DNA from: Vanrija pseudolonga
Lineage: Eukaryota; Basidiomycota; Tremellomycetes; Trichosporonales; Trichosporonaceae
Assembly: GCF_020906515.1 (NCBI RefSeq)
Contig: NC_085850.1
Coordinates: 2,852,001 to 2,916,000, forward strand
Length of the DNA: 64,000 nucleotides
Reading direction: 5' to 3'
In this document: positions 24,363 through 33,879 of the stretch, piece after piece
Layout: each line of letters starts with the position of its first letter
Position numbering within the stretch: position 1 is the stretch's first letter
The notes under the pieces: model-generated
Seen by the model: the letters and a program-made list of their open reading frames with translations, nothing else
Databases searched by the model: none
Told to the model about the DNA's origin: nothing
Program-made: the position numbers and the translations under genes

Positions 24363-25697
24363 ATGTCCACTGTCGACGTCGGAGCGGGCGTCAAGCCCCC
24401 ACCGCCGACACTCCCGCAGCAATCAGCACCACCACTCGCCGGATCAGATGGAAGCAAGTCTGGGGCGCCCGTGGCAGGCGTACCACAGCCCAACTCCAAC
24501 TCGCCATCAGTCGACTCGGCAGCCGCAAGCGCAAACTCGACCTCGCGCGTGCAGTCGCTCACTCTCGCCGTCGCGCAGCCCACGGCCAACTCGACAAGCT
24601 CGTCCAGAACAGCAGCGGGCAAGACGCAGGGGTACAGCGTCATCACCAACTCGCAGGGCGCACAGACAACCGTTGTCGTGGCCTGCAACCCCAACTCGGA
24701 GTCGTGCCAGTCTGGGAGCGCACCTTCGACCATGCCCAAGAGCACGCTGATCGGTGCCATTGTCGGCGGTGCCATCGGTGGCCTGATCATCCTGTCTCTT
24801 CTCGGCTGGTTCCTCTGCCGCCGGCGCAGGAGGCGCAAGGAGGCCAACCGTCTCGAGTTCAACTACATCCCCGACATGCCCTCGCCTTCGCCCTCCTACT
24901 CGCGCAGCCACGGCCACGGCAGAAGCCCGACGCCCTCGGGATCGCGCCGCGTCATGGTCATGCCTGGCTACGCCGGCGGCGATGTCCAGGCTCACGGCTC
25001 GATGAGGCGTACGGCTACGACCTCTCCCGGTCCCACCGTCGGCCGCAACCCTTTCAACACGCCCGAGGCTGTGCGCAAGCTGGACTCACCCCTCGCTACG
25101 CCGACCACGGCCATGACCTCGCCTCGGCCCATTTGGAAGCCGACCACGCCTGCCGAGCACAAGTCGATGCGAGGCGAGATCTTCACCCCGCCGTCCCCCG
25201 AGTCGCCCATGCCTCCGCCTGAGCGTGTGGTCAGTGCCACCCCTGCTTCTCCGACAACTTGGCGCTTCGACCCCCCTTCGCCCGGAGGTGAAGGTGACGC
25301 GTTCTTCCTGACTCCGACGCCGCCTAACCGCCGCTTCGCCCCGTCCTTCCGCTCAGGCTACTCGAACAACGCGGCGCTCTCTGTCCACGGCAGCACGCAT
25401 GGCGCGCTCTCGACTCGCACGACTTCCACCACCGGCTCCCTCTTCCCGCCAGGCTTCGTGTTCGGCCCTCCGCCTACCACGCCTGCGGGGACACCTGCGC
25501 GCCCGAACGCGACCTTTGCGGCTAGCACAACGTCGGTGGTCAACCCCGAGTTCCCGCCGGGCTTCGTGTTCGGGCCCCCGCCGAGCCAGCGCACCCCCGC
25601 CACGTCGCCGCTGCGCGCAGAGTTCCAGCTCGACAATCTGGCACCGAGGCAGGAGGACGAGATGACGCGCCACTCGCAGATCGGGCGCGCTTGGTAA
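24363..25697 (+). CDS. Ser/Thr-rich single-pass membrane protein, copy 3 of 3
   Basis: A single exon of 444 aa; the ATG at 24363 is chosen because the frame upstream is leader-like. The ectodomain (1-126) is Ser/Thr/Asn-rich with N-glycosylation sequons (NST, NSTS) and two Cys (CNPNSESC). The membrane segment ~128-152 (LIGAIVGGAIGGLIILSLLG) is followed by CRRRRRRKE. The long cytoplasmic tail is rich in Pro/Ser/Thr with TP and SP sites (possible CDK/MAPK targets), contains FPPGFVFGPPP twice, and ends SQIGRAW. The order of modules and the C-terminal GR-W match the gene at 16179. It is probably a surface sensor-like protein of unknown ligand. Confidence 0.7.
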   Translation: MSTVDVGAGVKPPPPTLPQQSAPPLAGSDGSKSGAPVAGVPQPNSNSPSVDSAAASANSTSRVQSLTLAVAQPTANSTSSSRTAAGKTQGYSVITNSQGAQTTVVVACNPNSESCQSGSAPSTMPKSTLIGAIVGGAIGGLIILSLLGWFLCRRRRRRKEANRLEFNYIPDMPSPSPSYSRSHGHGRSPTPSGSRRVMVMPGYAGGDVQAHGSMRRTATTSPGPTVGRNPFNTPEAVRKLDSPLATPTTAMTSPRPIWKPTTPAEHKSMRGEIFTPPSPESPMPPPERVVSATPASPTTWRFDPPSPGGEGDAFFLTPTPPNRRFAPSFRSGYSNNAALSVHGSTHGALSTRTTSTTGSLFPPGFVFGPPPTTPAGTPARPNATFAASTTSVVNPEFPPGFVFGPPPSQRTPATSPLRAEFQLDNLAPRQEDEMTRHSQIGRAW

Positions 25698-26649
25698 AGG
25701 CAGCTGGGTGCCGGTCGCCTGGCAGCAGGGTGTAGCATTTCTGGGCTGTATGGGATTGGGATTGGGATTGGGACTTGGGATTGTAATCACTACTGTATCT
25801 GTTGGTATGCTCTGCATGATTCACGAGCGACTCTGGGGCGGGGGGGGAGCAGCGCTGTGAGGACCGGCTGTGGTGACTTGCTGGAAGCCATCCGTGGTGA
25901 GGTCGGGAGTGGTAACAAGTGCGGAGTGCCACGCACCAAGATCTCCCCCCAAGACCCCACTTTCTCACCGCCCAACCAGGCACTCCCACGAGGCACCCTT
26001 CCGCCCATCGCGAGCCCGTCACCTGCTCCTTCGAGCGCACGCACAGCCGAGGCAGTGCCGGGAATGCATGCAGGTCACGAGTCCGAGTCGCGGCTCGGCT
26101 CGGCGCGCGGAATGCATGGTGTGGCGAGTGAGTTGTAGTCGGAGCGACTGTGGCACTCTGCACTGGCCGCGTAGGTCACATTCCTTGTCACGGCGCGTCG
26201 TCGAAGGAATGGGCAGGTCTTGTTTGTGTGATGGCGCCCGGAGGATCTGGTCTGGTCTGGCTTGGAGCTACTGCAGCGGGTGGGCCAACTGACGGCCAGG
26301 CAGACATGCAGGCGGCGGCTGTCTGCGTCTTGTGATGTACTGTATGGTAGGCCGTCTGGTGGCTGCTAGGCTGCAGCGTGCGGCGGTGAGTGGACAGATA
26401 TATGCGCCCCGTCATGCTCATGACGAAGACAGCTGAGACATGCAACATCACGTCGCTGACCATGTTCACAACCAAGATCGTCCCCCAAGGCTTCTCCACA
26501 TTCAAGTCGCCCACAACTCCTCCCAACCAACTCTGCTATCTCCTCCACCTATCCGCACACTGGTTGAGGACCCAAATCATGCATTGATGTAACTGTACAT
26601 GCAGACCCGGGGAGGGCGGTATCCGAGAAGAAGATTTCGGACGAGACGC
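25698..26649. other. intergenic between convergent genes
   Basis: This holds the 3' ends of membrane protein 3 (plus) and RPP1 (minus). A short GGGATT/GGGACTT repeat sits at 25751-25784. No gene is supported. Confidence 0.5.
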
Positions 26650-27454
26650 TTAGTCGAAGAGACCGAAGCCCTGTTGTGTGTGAGTGAGGCTCTTCCTTTC
26701 GGCTCCGCGCCCAAACTCGACTCACCATGTCGTCGTCAGACTCCTCCTTGGCCTCCTCCTTCTTCTCCTCAACGGGGGCCTCCTCAGCGGCACCGCCGGC
26801 GGCGGCGGCGCCACCGGCAGCGACACCAGCGGCGGGGGCACCACCACCACCAACGTTGGTGAGGAGGGCCTTGACGTCCTTGCCGTCGAGGGCCTTGGCG
26901 AGGAGCGAGGCCCAGATGGGCTCGATCTCAACCTTGGCGGCCGAGGTAAGGGTGTTGATCTTGTCACCCTGTAGCAGAGTCAGTTGTGCGTCCAGGTACG
27001 GTTCGCGGAGCCGGGGCGAGCGAGTCGGCCAGCAAACCTTGTCTGCCGCGGATCCGACAACCTCGCCCCCGACTCCTGGCGACACTCACGGTGATCTCAA
27101 CACCCTCGTCGGCGAGGATGAGAGCGGCGTAGGTGGCGGCGAGCTCAGACTAGAGAGGTCAGCGAAACTTGTGGAATTGATCCCAACACGCGCGGCAGCG
27201 GCGACAGCAATGTGACGACCGAGGGACAACGGGACGCAGGCAGGCGGAGCGTCGGGGTCGTAGACGGGCAAGTTGGTTCCAAGCTGGTTCTCCCCATCTC
27301 ATCGCCATCATCGACAATGACCTGCCGACGAGTCTTGCGACCTCGGCCACGAAAACCACTCCGTTGCCCGTGCCCGTCTCCGTTCCTTGCGGTTGTCGTC
27401 GTTGTCGCTGTCGCGCGCTGCCAGACGCGCTGTGCTGGCTATCGTGCTCACCAT
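26650..27454 (-). CDS. RPP1: 60S acidic ribosomal protein P1
   Basis: Minus-strand exons: 27454-27452 (ATG only), 27149-27090, 26968-26726, 26670-26650, giving 108 aa. The second exon reads [20 protein letters not shown], the third contains the Gly/Ala hinge and acidic run, and the last exon completes the invariant C-terminus SDDDMGFGLFD. P1/P2 stalk proteins form the lateral stalk of the large ribosomal subunit and recruit translational GTPases. The ATG is followed directly by a GTGAGC donor, so the first coding exon is three bases long and the first intron is about 302 bp with a CTGAC branch point before CTCTAG. An alternative upstream exon is possible, but MSELA... is the typical P1 start. 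Confidence 0.88.
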
Positions 27455-28697
27455 TTCGAGAGTTTTTAAGTATACCAAATTAAGCGAAAGTCGCAGGAGA
27501 TACTTTTGGTGGAGATGTCTGTGTGGTTGAGAAACTGCTAAAGTCTGGCAGCGACGAGCGACCAGCCCAGGCAGCGCGGCGCGAGCCACAGTGAAGCGGT
27601 CCACCACAGCCCAGGCGGCTCACCGAACGCTGAACTAGGCGGAAGCAAAACGACGAAGTTTGGAAGGTCGATGAGGCGGGATCAAAAAGGCAGCGGAATC
27701 AAACGCGGCGTCTGGGCGGAAATATGACCAGGAGGTGTGGCGGATGGTTCATACGGAGATCACTTGTTCTCCGTGGGGTGCGGAGATTCTGGCATCTCCC
27801 CTGGGTCCGTGCACGATTACTTGTGACGTAGAGTGCAGCAAGGCCGTCAGTGCAGCTTCGCGACGCCAGACCGTGTTCATCACGGCGGACTCCCTCTCAC
27901 GACAACACTTCATGGGTGACATCTAACTCTAGCTACAAGCTCACAGCTCAGCTGATCGCTGCGTTCACGGCGGCGCCTTCCCAAACACCGCCCGGACTGG
28001 GCTGGTCGTCCTGCTCAGTGTCCAACCCGTGGCCCGTGGCTCGTGTCTCGGTGCCGTGTCCAGCTGTGCCATGTTCCTACGCGAGATCCACCGCCATCAC
28101 GCATCACATCGTGTTGACAACGCCGGGAGCGTTATCCAGCGATCTAGCGTTGCACAATTAAGCGGGCGGAGGGTAACCCGTTCCTTATCGCCTACAAACG
28201 GCATGACTACATCTGGTGTCAGTTGCTGTCGAGTGACAGCATTAGCACAAGCTTCTAGCTTTCACCATTCACATCTGGCCGTCTGTTGCTGTTGCCGCCG
28301 CCGCCGCCATGTGCTGCGCCCACAGCTCTCGCCTCGCCACCACAGGCACGCCGCTCCCCGGTCTCAGACGCCTCTTCACGACGAGCTGCGCATTCCACCC
28401 CGCACGCCATCGACGCGTGCTTCACGACCGTGCCGCGTGCTATTTGGGGGTGCTTGGTATACCAACCGGTACGATGAGGCCAGGCCGTCAGTCGTGTCAG
28501 TCGGCATTGTGGGGCCAAGACGACAGCTGCGTTCGCAGCGGCGCAGCACCCGCGCCGAGCACCGTTCGCCCTTGATACGCTGGGCCTCCCGTCGCCCTCC
28601 AGCCTCGTTACTGCGCACGTTTGGCCAGCCGGCGAGGTATAAAAGACGGTGGCGGACTCGACTGACATGCCACGACTCACCTCGCAACTCACACACC
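27455..28697. other. divergent intergenic region
   Basis: This lies between RPP1 (minus) and the small secreted-protein array (plus). A plus-strand frame stays open from 28029, but its upstream part does not look like coding DNA and precedes the TATA box at 28638. No RNA gene was recognised. Confidence 0.45.
28638..28645 (+). promoter_or_regulatory. TATA box of the acidic repeat-protein gene
   Basis: TATAAAAG lies 60 bp before the point where the signal-peptide frame begins. Genes at 30747 and 32248 have the same element 74 and 67 bp before ATG. Confidence 0.65.
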
Positions 28698-29156
28698 AAA
28701 AAGAGCGCAGCCCTCCTTGCCGTCCTCGCCGCCGCCTCGATCGGCAGCGCCGCCCCCACACCGCAGTTCATCGACGATGCGTACGACGGGCCAGTAGACG
28801 TCGTTGACGGTCCCATCGACGCACCCTTCGACGGCCCGTGGAAGAAGTCGGCCGAGCCGCAGTTTATCGACGACGGGCCCTTTGACGGACCCGTTGACGA
28901 CGTGGTCGACGGCCCATTTGCCGACGGCAACGACGGCCCATGGATCAAGAAGTCGGCCGAGCCCCAGTTCATCGACGATGGCTTCGACGGCCCCGTCGTG
29001 GACGAGTTTGACGGGACCATTATCGATGGCCCCGTCGACGGCCCGTGGGTCAAGAAGTCCCAAGGGCGCCAGTATGTCGACGACGGCTTTGATGGCCCCG
29101 TCGTAGACGACTTTGACGGACCTATCATCGATGGCCCCGTTGACGGGCCGTTTTGA
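28698..29156 (+). CDS. secreted acidic repeat protein with Lys-Lys spacers; no AUG seen at the expected start
   Basis: The frame encodes a hydrophobic leader (KSAALLAVLAAASIGSAAPT) and then four imperfect repeats of about 28-40 aa. The repeats read like QFIDDGFDGPVVDEFDG followed by IIDGPVDGPW and are separated by KKSAEPQ or KKSQGRQ. This layout resembles fungal kexin-processed repeat proteins (KEPs), in which dibasic sites between repeats release several peptides; the family assignment is inference. Paralogous-style genes nearby begin ATG AAG, whereas here the equivalent position (28698) is AAA AAG, 60 bp after a TATA box. The only ATG in between (28667) is in another frame, and there is no GT donor that could splice it in. 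The gene may therefore be inactive, start at a non-AUG codon, or contain a sequence error. Function unknown. Confidence 0.5.
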   Translation, partial: KKSAALLAVLAAASIGSAAPTPQFIDDAYDGPVDVVDGPIDAPFDGPWKKSAEPQFIDDGPFDGPVDDVVDGPFADGNDGPWIKKSAEPQFIDDGFDGPVVDEFDGTIIDGPVDGPWVKKSQGRQYVDDGFDGPVVDDFDGPIIDGPVDGPF

Positions 29157-29210
29157 ACGCCTGGTGGAGGTTGTATCAGTCATGTCATGTTGCCGACGGC
29201 GCCGTCGTCG

Positions 29211-29263
29211 TGTCAGGTGTCGGTGAGCGTGGCGCCGTCCTTGTGTCAGGTGTCGGTGAGCGT
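29211..29263 (+). repeat. 33-bp direct tandem repeat
   Basis: TGTCAGGTGTCGGTGAGCGT occurs at 29211 and again at 29244, shortly after the stop of the acidic repeat protein. Confidence 0.8.
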
Positions 29264-30672
29264 ATCGGCGCCACAATATCTCCTTGAGCTCCGCTTGCCG
29301 CCTCGACACGACTGTCTCGTCAGTATGGGGGACAAGAGGCAAAGTGAATGCCAGCACTGGGAACTGGCGCCACATCTCGGTGGCGACACCCAGCTGGGCG
29401 GTCAACTCTGGCGATACAGAGTTCAGAGAGCAGCCCTTCATCCTGCGGTGCACCCTGCCGCCCACCTTCCTTCCAAGCACCTTGCAGAGTGTACGGCATC
29501 CCCTGGCACATCCATGACGTCGGCGACGTCCTCGGTACCGAGGAGCTGGCAGGGGAACATGGCAGTGTCACGCACCCCTCCTTGGCAGTTAGTCGCGCTC
29601 CTGTTGTTGTTTGAGTAATCCCGAAACTTAACCCTCCTTCCCCGAGCGTGCCACGGAGGCAGCAAGGGTTAACACCCAGAGAGCCCTGCTACCAGACCCG
29701 CAGCACCAGCTGGGCCACCCGGCGAGACGCAGACGCCGCAACCAAGTCGCCGCGAGCGTGTTCCTGGAATCCTTGTTCGGCTCGAACAACACGCACACGG
29801 CCCGTTCCTGGTTGTTTTCCCGTGTCGGGCCAGGTAGCGCCCCGAGCCGCCACACCAAACGTTCCCCCCTTGATGCTTAAAGTTTGAGCGCAACAACCGC
29901 GCCACGCTCGCCACACGCGCACCATGCATGTCACGCCGGTCACTGTACTTGCTGCACTGCACTACAGAGGCAGAGTACGTGCACCTGACGACCGGGAAGG
30001 GGCGCACAATGAATGCGGCGGTGTCTGAGGCATGCCCGAAGCGCCCCTCCATTAGCTGCAGAACTGCCCACCTCTCGGCACCACGTCGGATGCAAGCTGC
30101 TGTGTCGACCGCGCCGCGGTTGACGCTAGCGAAGCGACGGCGCGTCCCGGGCTCGACCTGTGTGTATCAAAGCCCTCCTCCCAGACTGAGCGTCGACAAC
30201 GCATGGATTGTGGCAATGCTGGTTCCCATACTATGGCCAGGTTGAGCTGGACCGTCGATCTTCTCGCGCACATTTGTGTCTCACTGCCATGCTGAGCTGA
30301 GGGAAGGGTAGCGCTCATCGACGGCACCGGCTCAGGACCTCCCTTGAAGCTTGTTATGCGAAGCGTGAGAGAGAACCAGCGAATGACCGGTCGTTCTCCT
30401 GGTCGTCTCGTTTCGAGTGGTGCCATCCGCGAGGCACTGGCCACCCCGGGTCCTTTCGTCCCCTCACCTCCAAGCTTCGAGCCGGGTCAGCGGTGAACAG
30501 CTAGTAAACACAAAATCTTGCCTCGAAGTCTGAACTAACAGGTCTTCCCAAACGCGCCAAAAACAAGGGGGCTGGGTTACACATGACACTAAGGGCCTCC
30601 TCTGTTCTCATGCTGATGTCGGAGACCCGCAACCCTCTGAGGACGACGGGTCGCCGCGCTGTCGTGCATACT

Positions 30673-30678
30673 TATAAG
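30673..30678 (+). promoter_or_regulatory. TATA box of small secreted protein 1
   Basis: TATAAG lies 74 bp upstream of the ATG at 30747. Confidence 0.6.
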
Positions 30679-30746
30679 GACGCAGCACGTTGCCCCAGTG
30701 TCAGCAGCCAGCAGCAACAACTCAACCGCACCGTCGCCACCTCAAT

Positions 30747-30995
30747 ATGAAGACCACCACCGCAATCGTCACCGGGCTCACCGCCGCTTCCATCGTCGCC
30801 GCGGCCCCGACCGCCGACAACGACGCCGCTCCGAAGAAGAGGGACGCCGCCACGGGCCCCAGCGAGGACTGGGTGGCCCGGATTCGCGTTGAGCGTGAGG
30901 AGCCTCCGACCCCTGTCCTCAGGCGAGAGCCTGTTATGAGCTCCGACGGGGGGTACGTACCGCCCCCCAGCGGGAAGGGGTGCACCATTCTGTAG
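30747..30995 (+). CDS. small secreted preproprotein 1 with CTIL (CaaX-like) C-terminus
   Basis: A single exon of 82 aa; the ATG at 30747 is the first after a TATA box. The N-terminus MKTTTAIVTGLTAASIVAAA is a typical signal peptide ending APT. A propeptide with KKR follows, then the motif RVER shared in position with LVER of the three downstream genes. The Pro-rich C-terminal part ends SGKGCTIL. C-T-I-L fits a CaaX prenylation box (Leu at the end would favour geranylgeranylation), as found on lipopeptide pheromones and small GTPases. A CaaX box on a protein with an ER signal peptide is unexpected because prenylation is cytosolic. I do not recognise the family; a role as a secreted or lipidated peptide is inference. 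Confidence 0.65.
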   Translation: MKTTTAIVTGLTAASIVAAAPTADNDAAPKKRDAATGPSEDWVARIRVEREEPPTPVLRREPVMSSDGGYVPPPSGKGCTIL

Positions 30996-32247
30996 AGTGC
31001 CAGCCGGGGCCAGCGGTGTCGCACTGGACGATTCCCTCCACCGAACGCACAAGGTCCCGGGTCAACGCGACACGTGGCTCTGTGATGCAAACAGCTGTGT
31101 GGGATGGGGAAGGTCGAGATGGGCTTCGCACCGGTATCAAGAGACTGGCATTGGCAGCCCTCAGTCTGGAGTCCGCGCGATCACTAAGTCTTGACGCGTA
31201 TAGTGATGTAACATGAACAAGTGGGCACTGGGACGCAATAGAGGAGTGTTACGGGTTTCTAGTATCACCGCCTCGAGGGAACTGGGACAATGGGAACACA
31301 CCCTGCTTGAGGTCTCTTGTTGACCTCGGCGACGCTGGGGTGTGAGAGATGGGAGTTTGGATACGTGCAACTTAGTGGAGTGTGCCCTCCGGCGACCCTG
31401 CCTTCTAGAGCATTGATCAGATGAACGATTGGCTTAAAAACGTGATGCACAACTCGGCAGAGGCCCCAGCCGCGTTGCGCCGTACGAATGCCTCGACGCC
31501 GTGCACAGGTGCACCGGAGACACTGGCCTCACCTTGACGCCAGTGTTGTGACGCTGGTGTCCACCCAGCTCCCAGTAGTACTGTGATGTGGCTCGGCTGC
31601 GTGCGATGGGCGAGGACATGGCGAGCAGTGCAATTGTGGGAAGTTACAGTCTGTGCGCCTCAGCTGCCACAAGTGGCGTGTCAGAAACCACCCGTTCACC
31701 TGACAGCTGTCTCTTTGAAGACGACGCGGGTCAAACACCCCCTGGTACGCCCAACCGTATCAAACACAAGTCCCCCGAACCTACTCCTGACCATCGTAAC
31801 CACCACGGACACCACCGCCCTCACGACCGCCCCTGCTGCCTGTGCGGCCATTGTGACCACAGCCGCCGGGGGTGAAACGTTGATGGGGCACTAGGTGAAT
31901 AGGAAATAAGGGGTATGCTTTATGCATGCAAGTCCGTTGGGACCAATACCAGACTACACCGCCTTGACAAGCAACACCCCAGGGCCAAAGCCGGCGCTAG
32001 CTCGTTGGCGCCGTCATCCGTGCCACTCTTCTGGGGCCACCGCGAGCTAACTTTCGTGCCTCCTCCTGTTCCCCCGTTACTGGTCTCTAGGGACGTCACT
32101 CCGCGAAGCATGTGAACCTTGACGACCCCGGTGGGGCTCGGGTGTTAGGCAGCATGCACTGGTGGCCGTGACGGGGGACATATAAACACCCCTACGGTCT
32201 CACACGCTTTCTCACTCACCTCGCTGCCCAGCCTCAACTCCACCATC
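30996..32247. other. intergenic within the secreted-protein array
   Basis: No supported gene. The 3' part is the promoter of preproprotein 2, with TATAAA at 32181. Weak, possibly decayed ACC/ATC-rich coding-like sequence at 31780-31880 does not align convincingly to the family. Confidence 0.4.
32181..32186 (+). promoter_or_regulatory. TATA box of small secreted protein 2
   Basis: TATAAA (in CATATAAACACC) lies 67 bp upstream of the ATG at 32248. Confidence 0.65.
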
Positions 32248-32529
32248 ATGAAGACATCCACCCTCGTCACCACCCTCGCCATCGTGTCCGTCGCAACGGC
32301 GGCTCCTACCCCGACCACTCCGGACGCGTCTCTCGAGAGGAAGGATGCCGGTCCCGACGCCAGCTCCGAGGACTCGTTCACGCACACGCTGGTCGAGCGC
32401 GATGGCCCCAACCCCGTCGAGCGCGGTGATTCCTACGCCGTCCCGGGCGCCGTAGGTGGGCCCCCAGTGCCCTGCTACACGAAGCTTCCCGGAACCGACT
32501 ACTGTCCTCCCCACTGTCGCCAGCAGTAG
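32248..32529 (+). CDS. small secreted preproprotein 2 (Cys-x-QQ tail)
   Basis: A single exon of 93 aa. The signal peptide MKTSTLVTTLAIVSVATA is followed by APTPTTPDASLERKDAGPDA, then FTHTLVER, and a short Pro/Gly-rich mature region with three Cys near the end (CYTKLPGTDYCPPHCRQQ). It is clearly paralogous to the gene at 33574 from the start codon through LVER, and shares the C...C...C-x-QQ ending with it. It is presumably secreted and cut at dibasic (ERK) or VER sites. No known family is recognised. It has neither a CaaX tail nor an intron. Confidence 0.7.
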   Translation: MKTSTLVTTLAIVSVATAAPTPTTPDASLERKDAGPDASSEDSFTHTLVERDGPNPVERGDSYAVPGAVGGPPVPCYTKLPGTDYCPPHCRQQ

Positions 32530-33573
32530 TCTCGCGGCATATGACTTTGACCGCCAAACTTCTTCGATGTAGTTCATCAGTAGACTGCCTACGCTTGAAA
32601 TCGTATGGGGCAGAGGTCAAAGCTGTCCCTCCTGTCCAATGGGCTGTCTAATTGTGGAGCGTGTGGTGGTCCTCTCTGGATTTAATTGGTGCCATTACCG
32701 GTTTGGTCAGCTGGCCACTCACCCCAGGCCCCCCAGAGTGCACAAGACCCGACGTGCGCAACCATGTGATGCTTAGGGCCGCCAGCTTCCGCTGGCCGGT
32801 GCAATGTCGAGATAATCAAGGCATCAAACCAAGTTGTTGGTCAGTGATTCCCCAGCCTAGTCGTCACTGTGCACAACCCGAGCTGGCTGCTGGCGGGCTG
32901 CAAGCCTTCGCGTGGTTGTGTTCCCCAGCAGTGCCACGGGCAATGCGTGCTGCTCAGATACGGTTGTGACTTGACTTGACTTGACCCATTTTTGCCCATT
33001 TTCGAGAAGTACAAAGAGGTCAGCACAGAGGTTACCACCATGCCCCGAGGACGCGCAGCGCGCTGAAGGCGGTACTAGTGCCGAGGACGCCTTGCTAAGT
33101 CGGCATCTGCCAGTGAGCCACCTGCCGACGAGGAGGCGGGGACACTCTCCAACGCCAGGGCCGGAGAATGGGACATATCATGCTGTTCGTAGCTTCACGA
33201 CGGGGCTTCTCGAAACGCACGGGAGACACAAATGCACCGCTCGGCGGATTGGGATGCAATGCAGCCTCTGTTGTCACTGGAACCGCGCATTCACCGGGTA
33301 ACCATGTGAAGCTTACATAGAGCCGCCAGCTTCCGCGTCCCGGTTCTACATACTAGTGGAGAGGGGAACCAAGGCACGCACCCAAGCCCGAACCGTCAGT
33401 TATGCCACAGTCTGCACTGGTCCGTTCCTGCATCGCGGTCGATGGGTAGAACCATCCCGTCTCCCACACAGCGTGACGACAGGTGTCCTCAGTCGTCCGG
33501 TGAGTGGTGTGGTTCTGAAGGTACTAAACCCCTTTGCCCTACACGAACGCCCCCGCCGCCTTTCAGCAACACC
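32530..33573. other. intergenic with duplicated flanking modules
   Basis: The 3' flank 32605-32685 is similar to 34002-34076 downstream of the next gene. A module beginning ACCATGTGATGCTTAGGGCC at 32761 recurs at 33301 and 34255. A TACTAAAC element at 33522 is the likely core promoter of the next gene. No other coding sequence is supported. Confidence 0.55.
33301..33540 (+). repeat. duplicated upstream module (copies at 32761, 33301, 34255)
   Basis: ACCATGTGA(A/T)GCTTA followed by a GCCGCCAGCTTCCGC-like stretch occurs three times. The copies at 33301 and 34255 continue in similarity up to the promoters of the genes at 33574 and 34508, including GGTAGAACCA/GGTAGACCA, CTCCCAC.CAGC.TGACGAC and the TTAAACCC(C)TTT core region. 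This shows the genes were copied together with their promoters. Confidence 0.7.
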
Positions 33574-33879
33574 ATGAAGACCACCACCATCGTAACCGCC
33601 CTCGCCGTAGCGTCTATCGCCACGGCGGCTCCTACCCCCGCCAACCCGGACGCAGCACTCGAAAAGAAGGGTGCCGACCCTAACGCCAACTCTGACGACA
33701 CGTTCACGCACATTCTCGTTGAGCGCATCGAAAAGGTCTATGACAGGGCTGGCGGGAATGGTGGCGAAGGGGGACAAGGGGGGAAGGGGGGGCCAGTGGG
33801 GCCAGGGGGGTCAACCTCCTGCCTCGAGAAGCATCCCATCACCAAGGAGTGTCTTAAGAGCATCTGTGGCCAGCAGTAG
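33574..33879 (+). CDS. small secreted preproprotein 3 (Gly-rich, Cys-x-QQ tail)
   Basis: A single exon of 101 aa. The signal peptide MKTTTIVTALAVASIATA is followed by APTPANPDAALEKKGADPNA, FTHILVER, then a Gly-rich spacer (GGNGGEGGQGGKGGPVGPGG) and a Cys-containing end (CLEKHPITKECLKSICGQQ). It is the closest paralogue of the gene at 32248; the main difference is the Gly-rich insertion after VER. It is presumably secreted and processed after KK or ER. No known domain. Expression probably starts from the TACTAAACCCC element about 50 bp upstream. Confidence 0.7.
   Translation: MKTTTIVTALAVASIATAAPTPANPDAALEKKGADPNANSDDTFTHILVERIEKVYDRAGGNGGEGGQGGKGGPVGPGGSTSCLEKHPITKECLKSICGQQ

Larger units (their letters stand above)
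29157..30746. other. intergenic within the secreted-protein array
   Basis: This contains a 33-bp tandem repeat at 29211-29263. On the minus strand at ~29290-29640 some frames have protein-like composition (SPELTAQLGVATEMWRQFPV) but no coherent gene model. Promoter of the next gene: TATAAG at 30673. Confidence 0.4.

Noticed and set aside
25751-25784. GGGATT repeats as an interstitial telomere
   Set aside because: Only three or four imperfect units and not the usual TTAGGG-type order.
28376-29128. 250-aa minus-strand frame opposite the acidic repeat protein
   Set aside because: Its repeats (GPSTTSSTGPSK-like) are simply the complement of the FDGPVVDD repeats, which have the signal peptide and TATA box on the plus strand.
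29270-29650. Protein-like minus-strand frames (TAQLGVATEMWRQFPV)
   Set aside because: Suggestive composition but no coherent exon chain, and the frame runs on into the antisense of the repeat protein.
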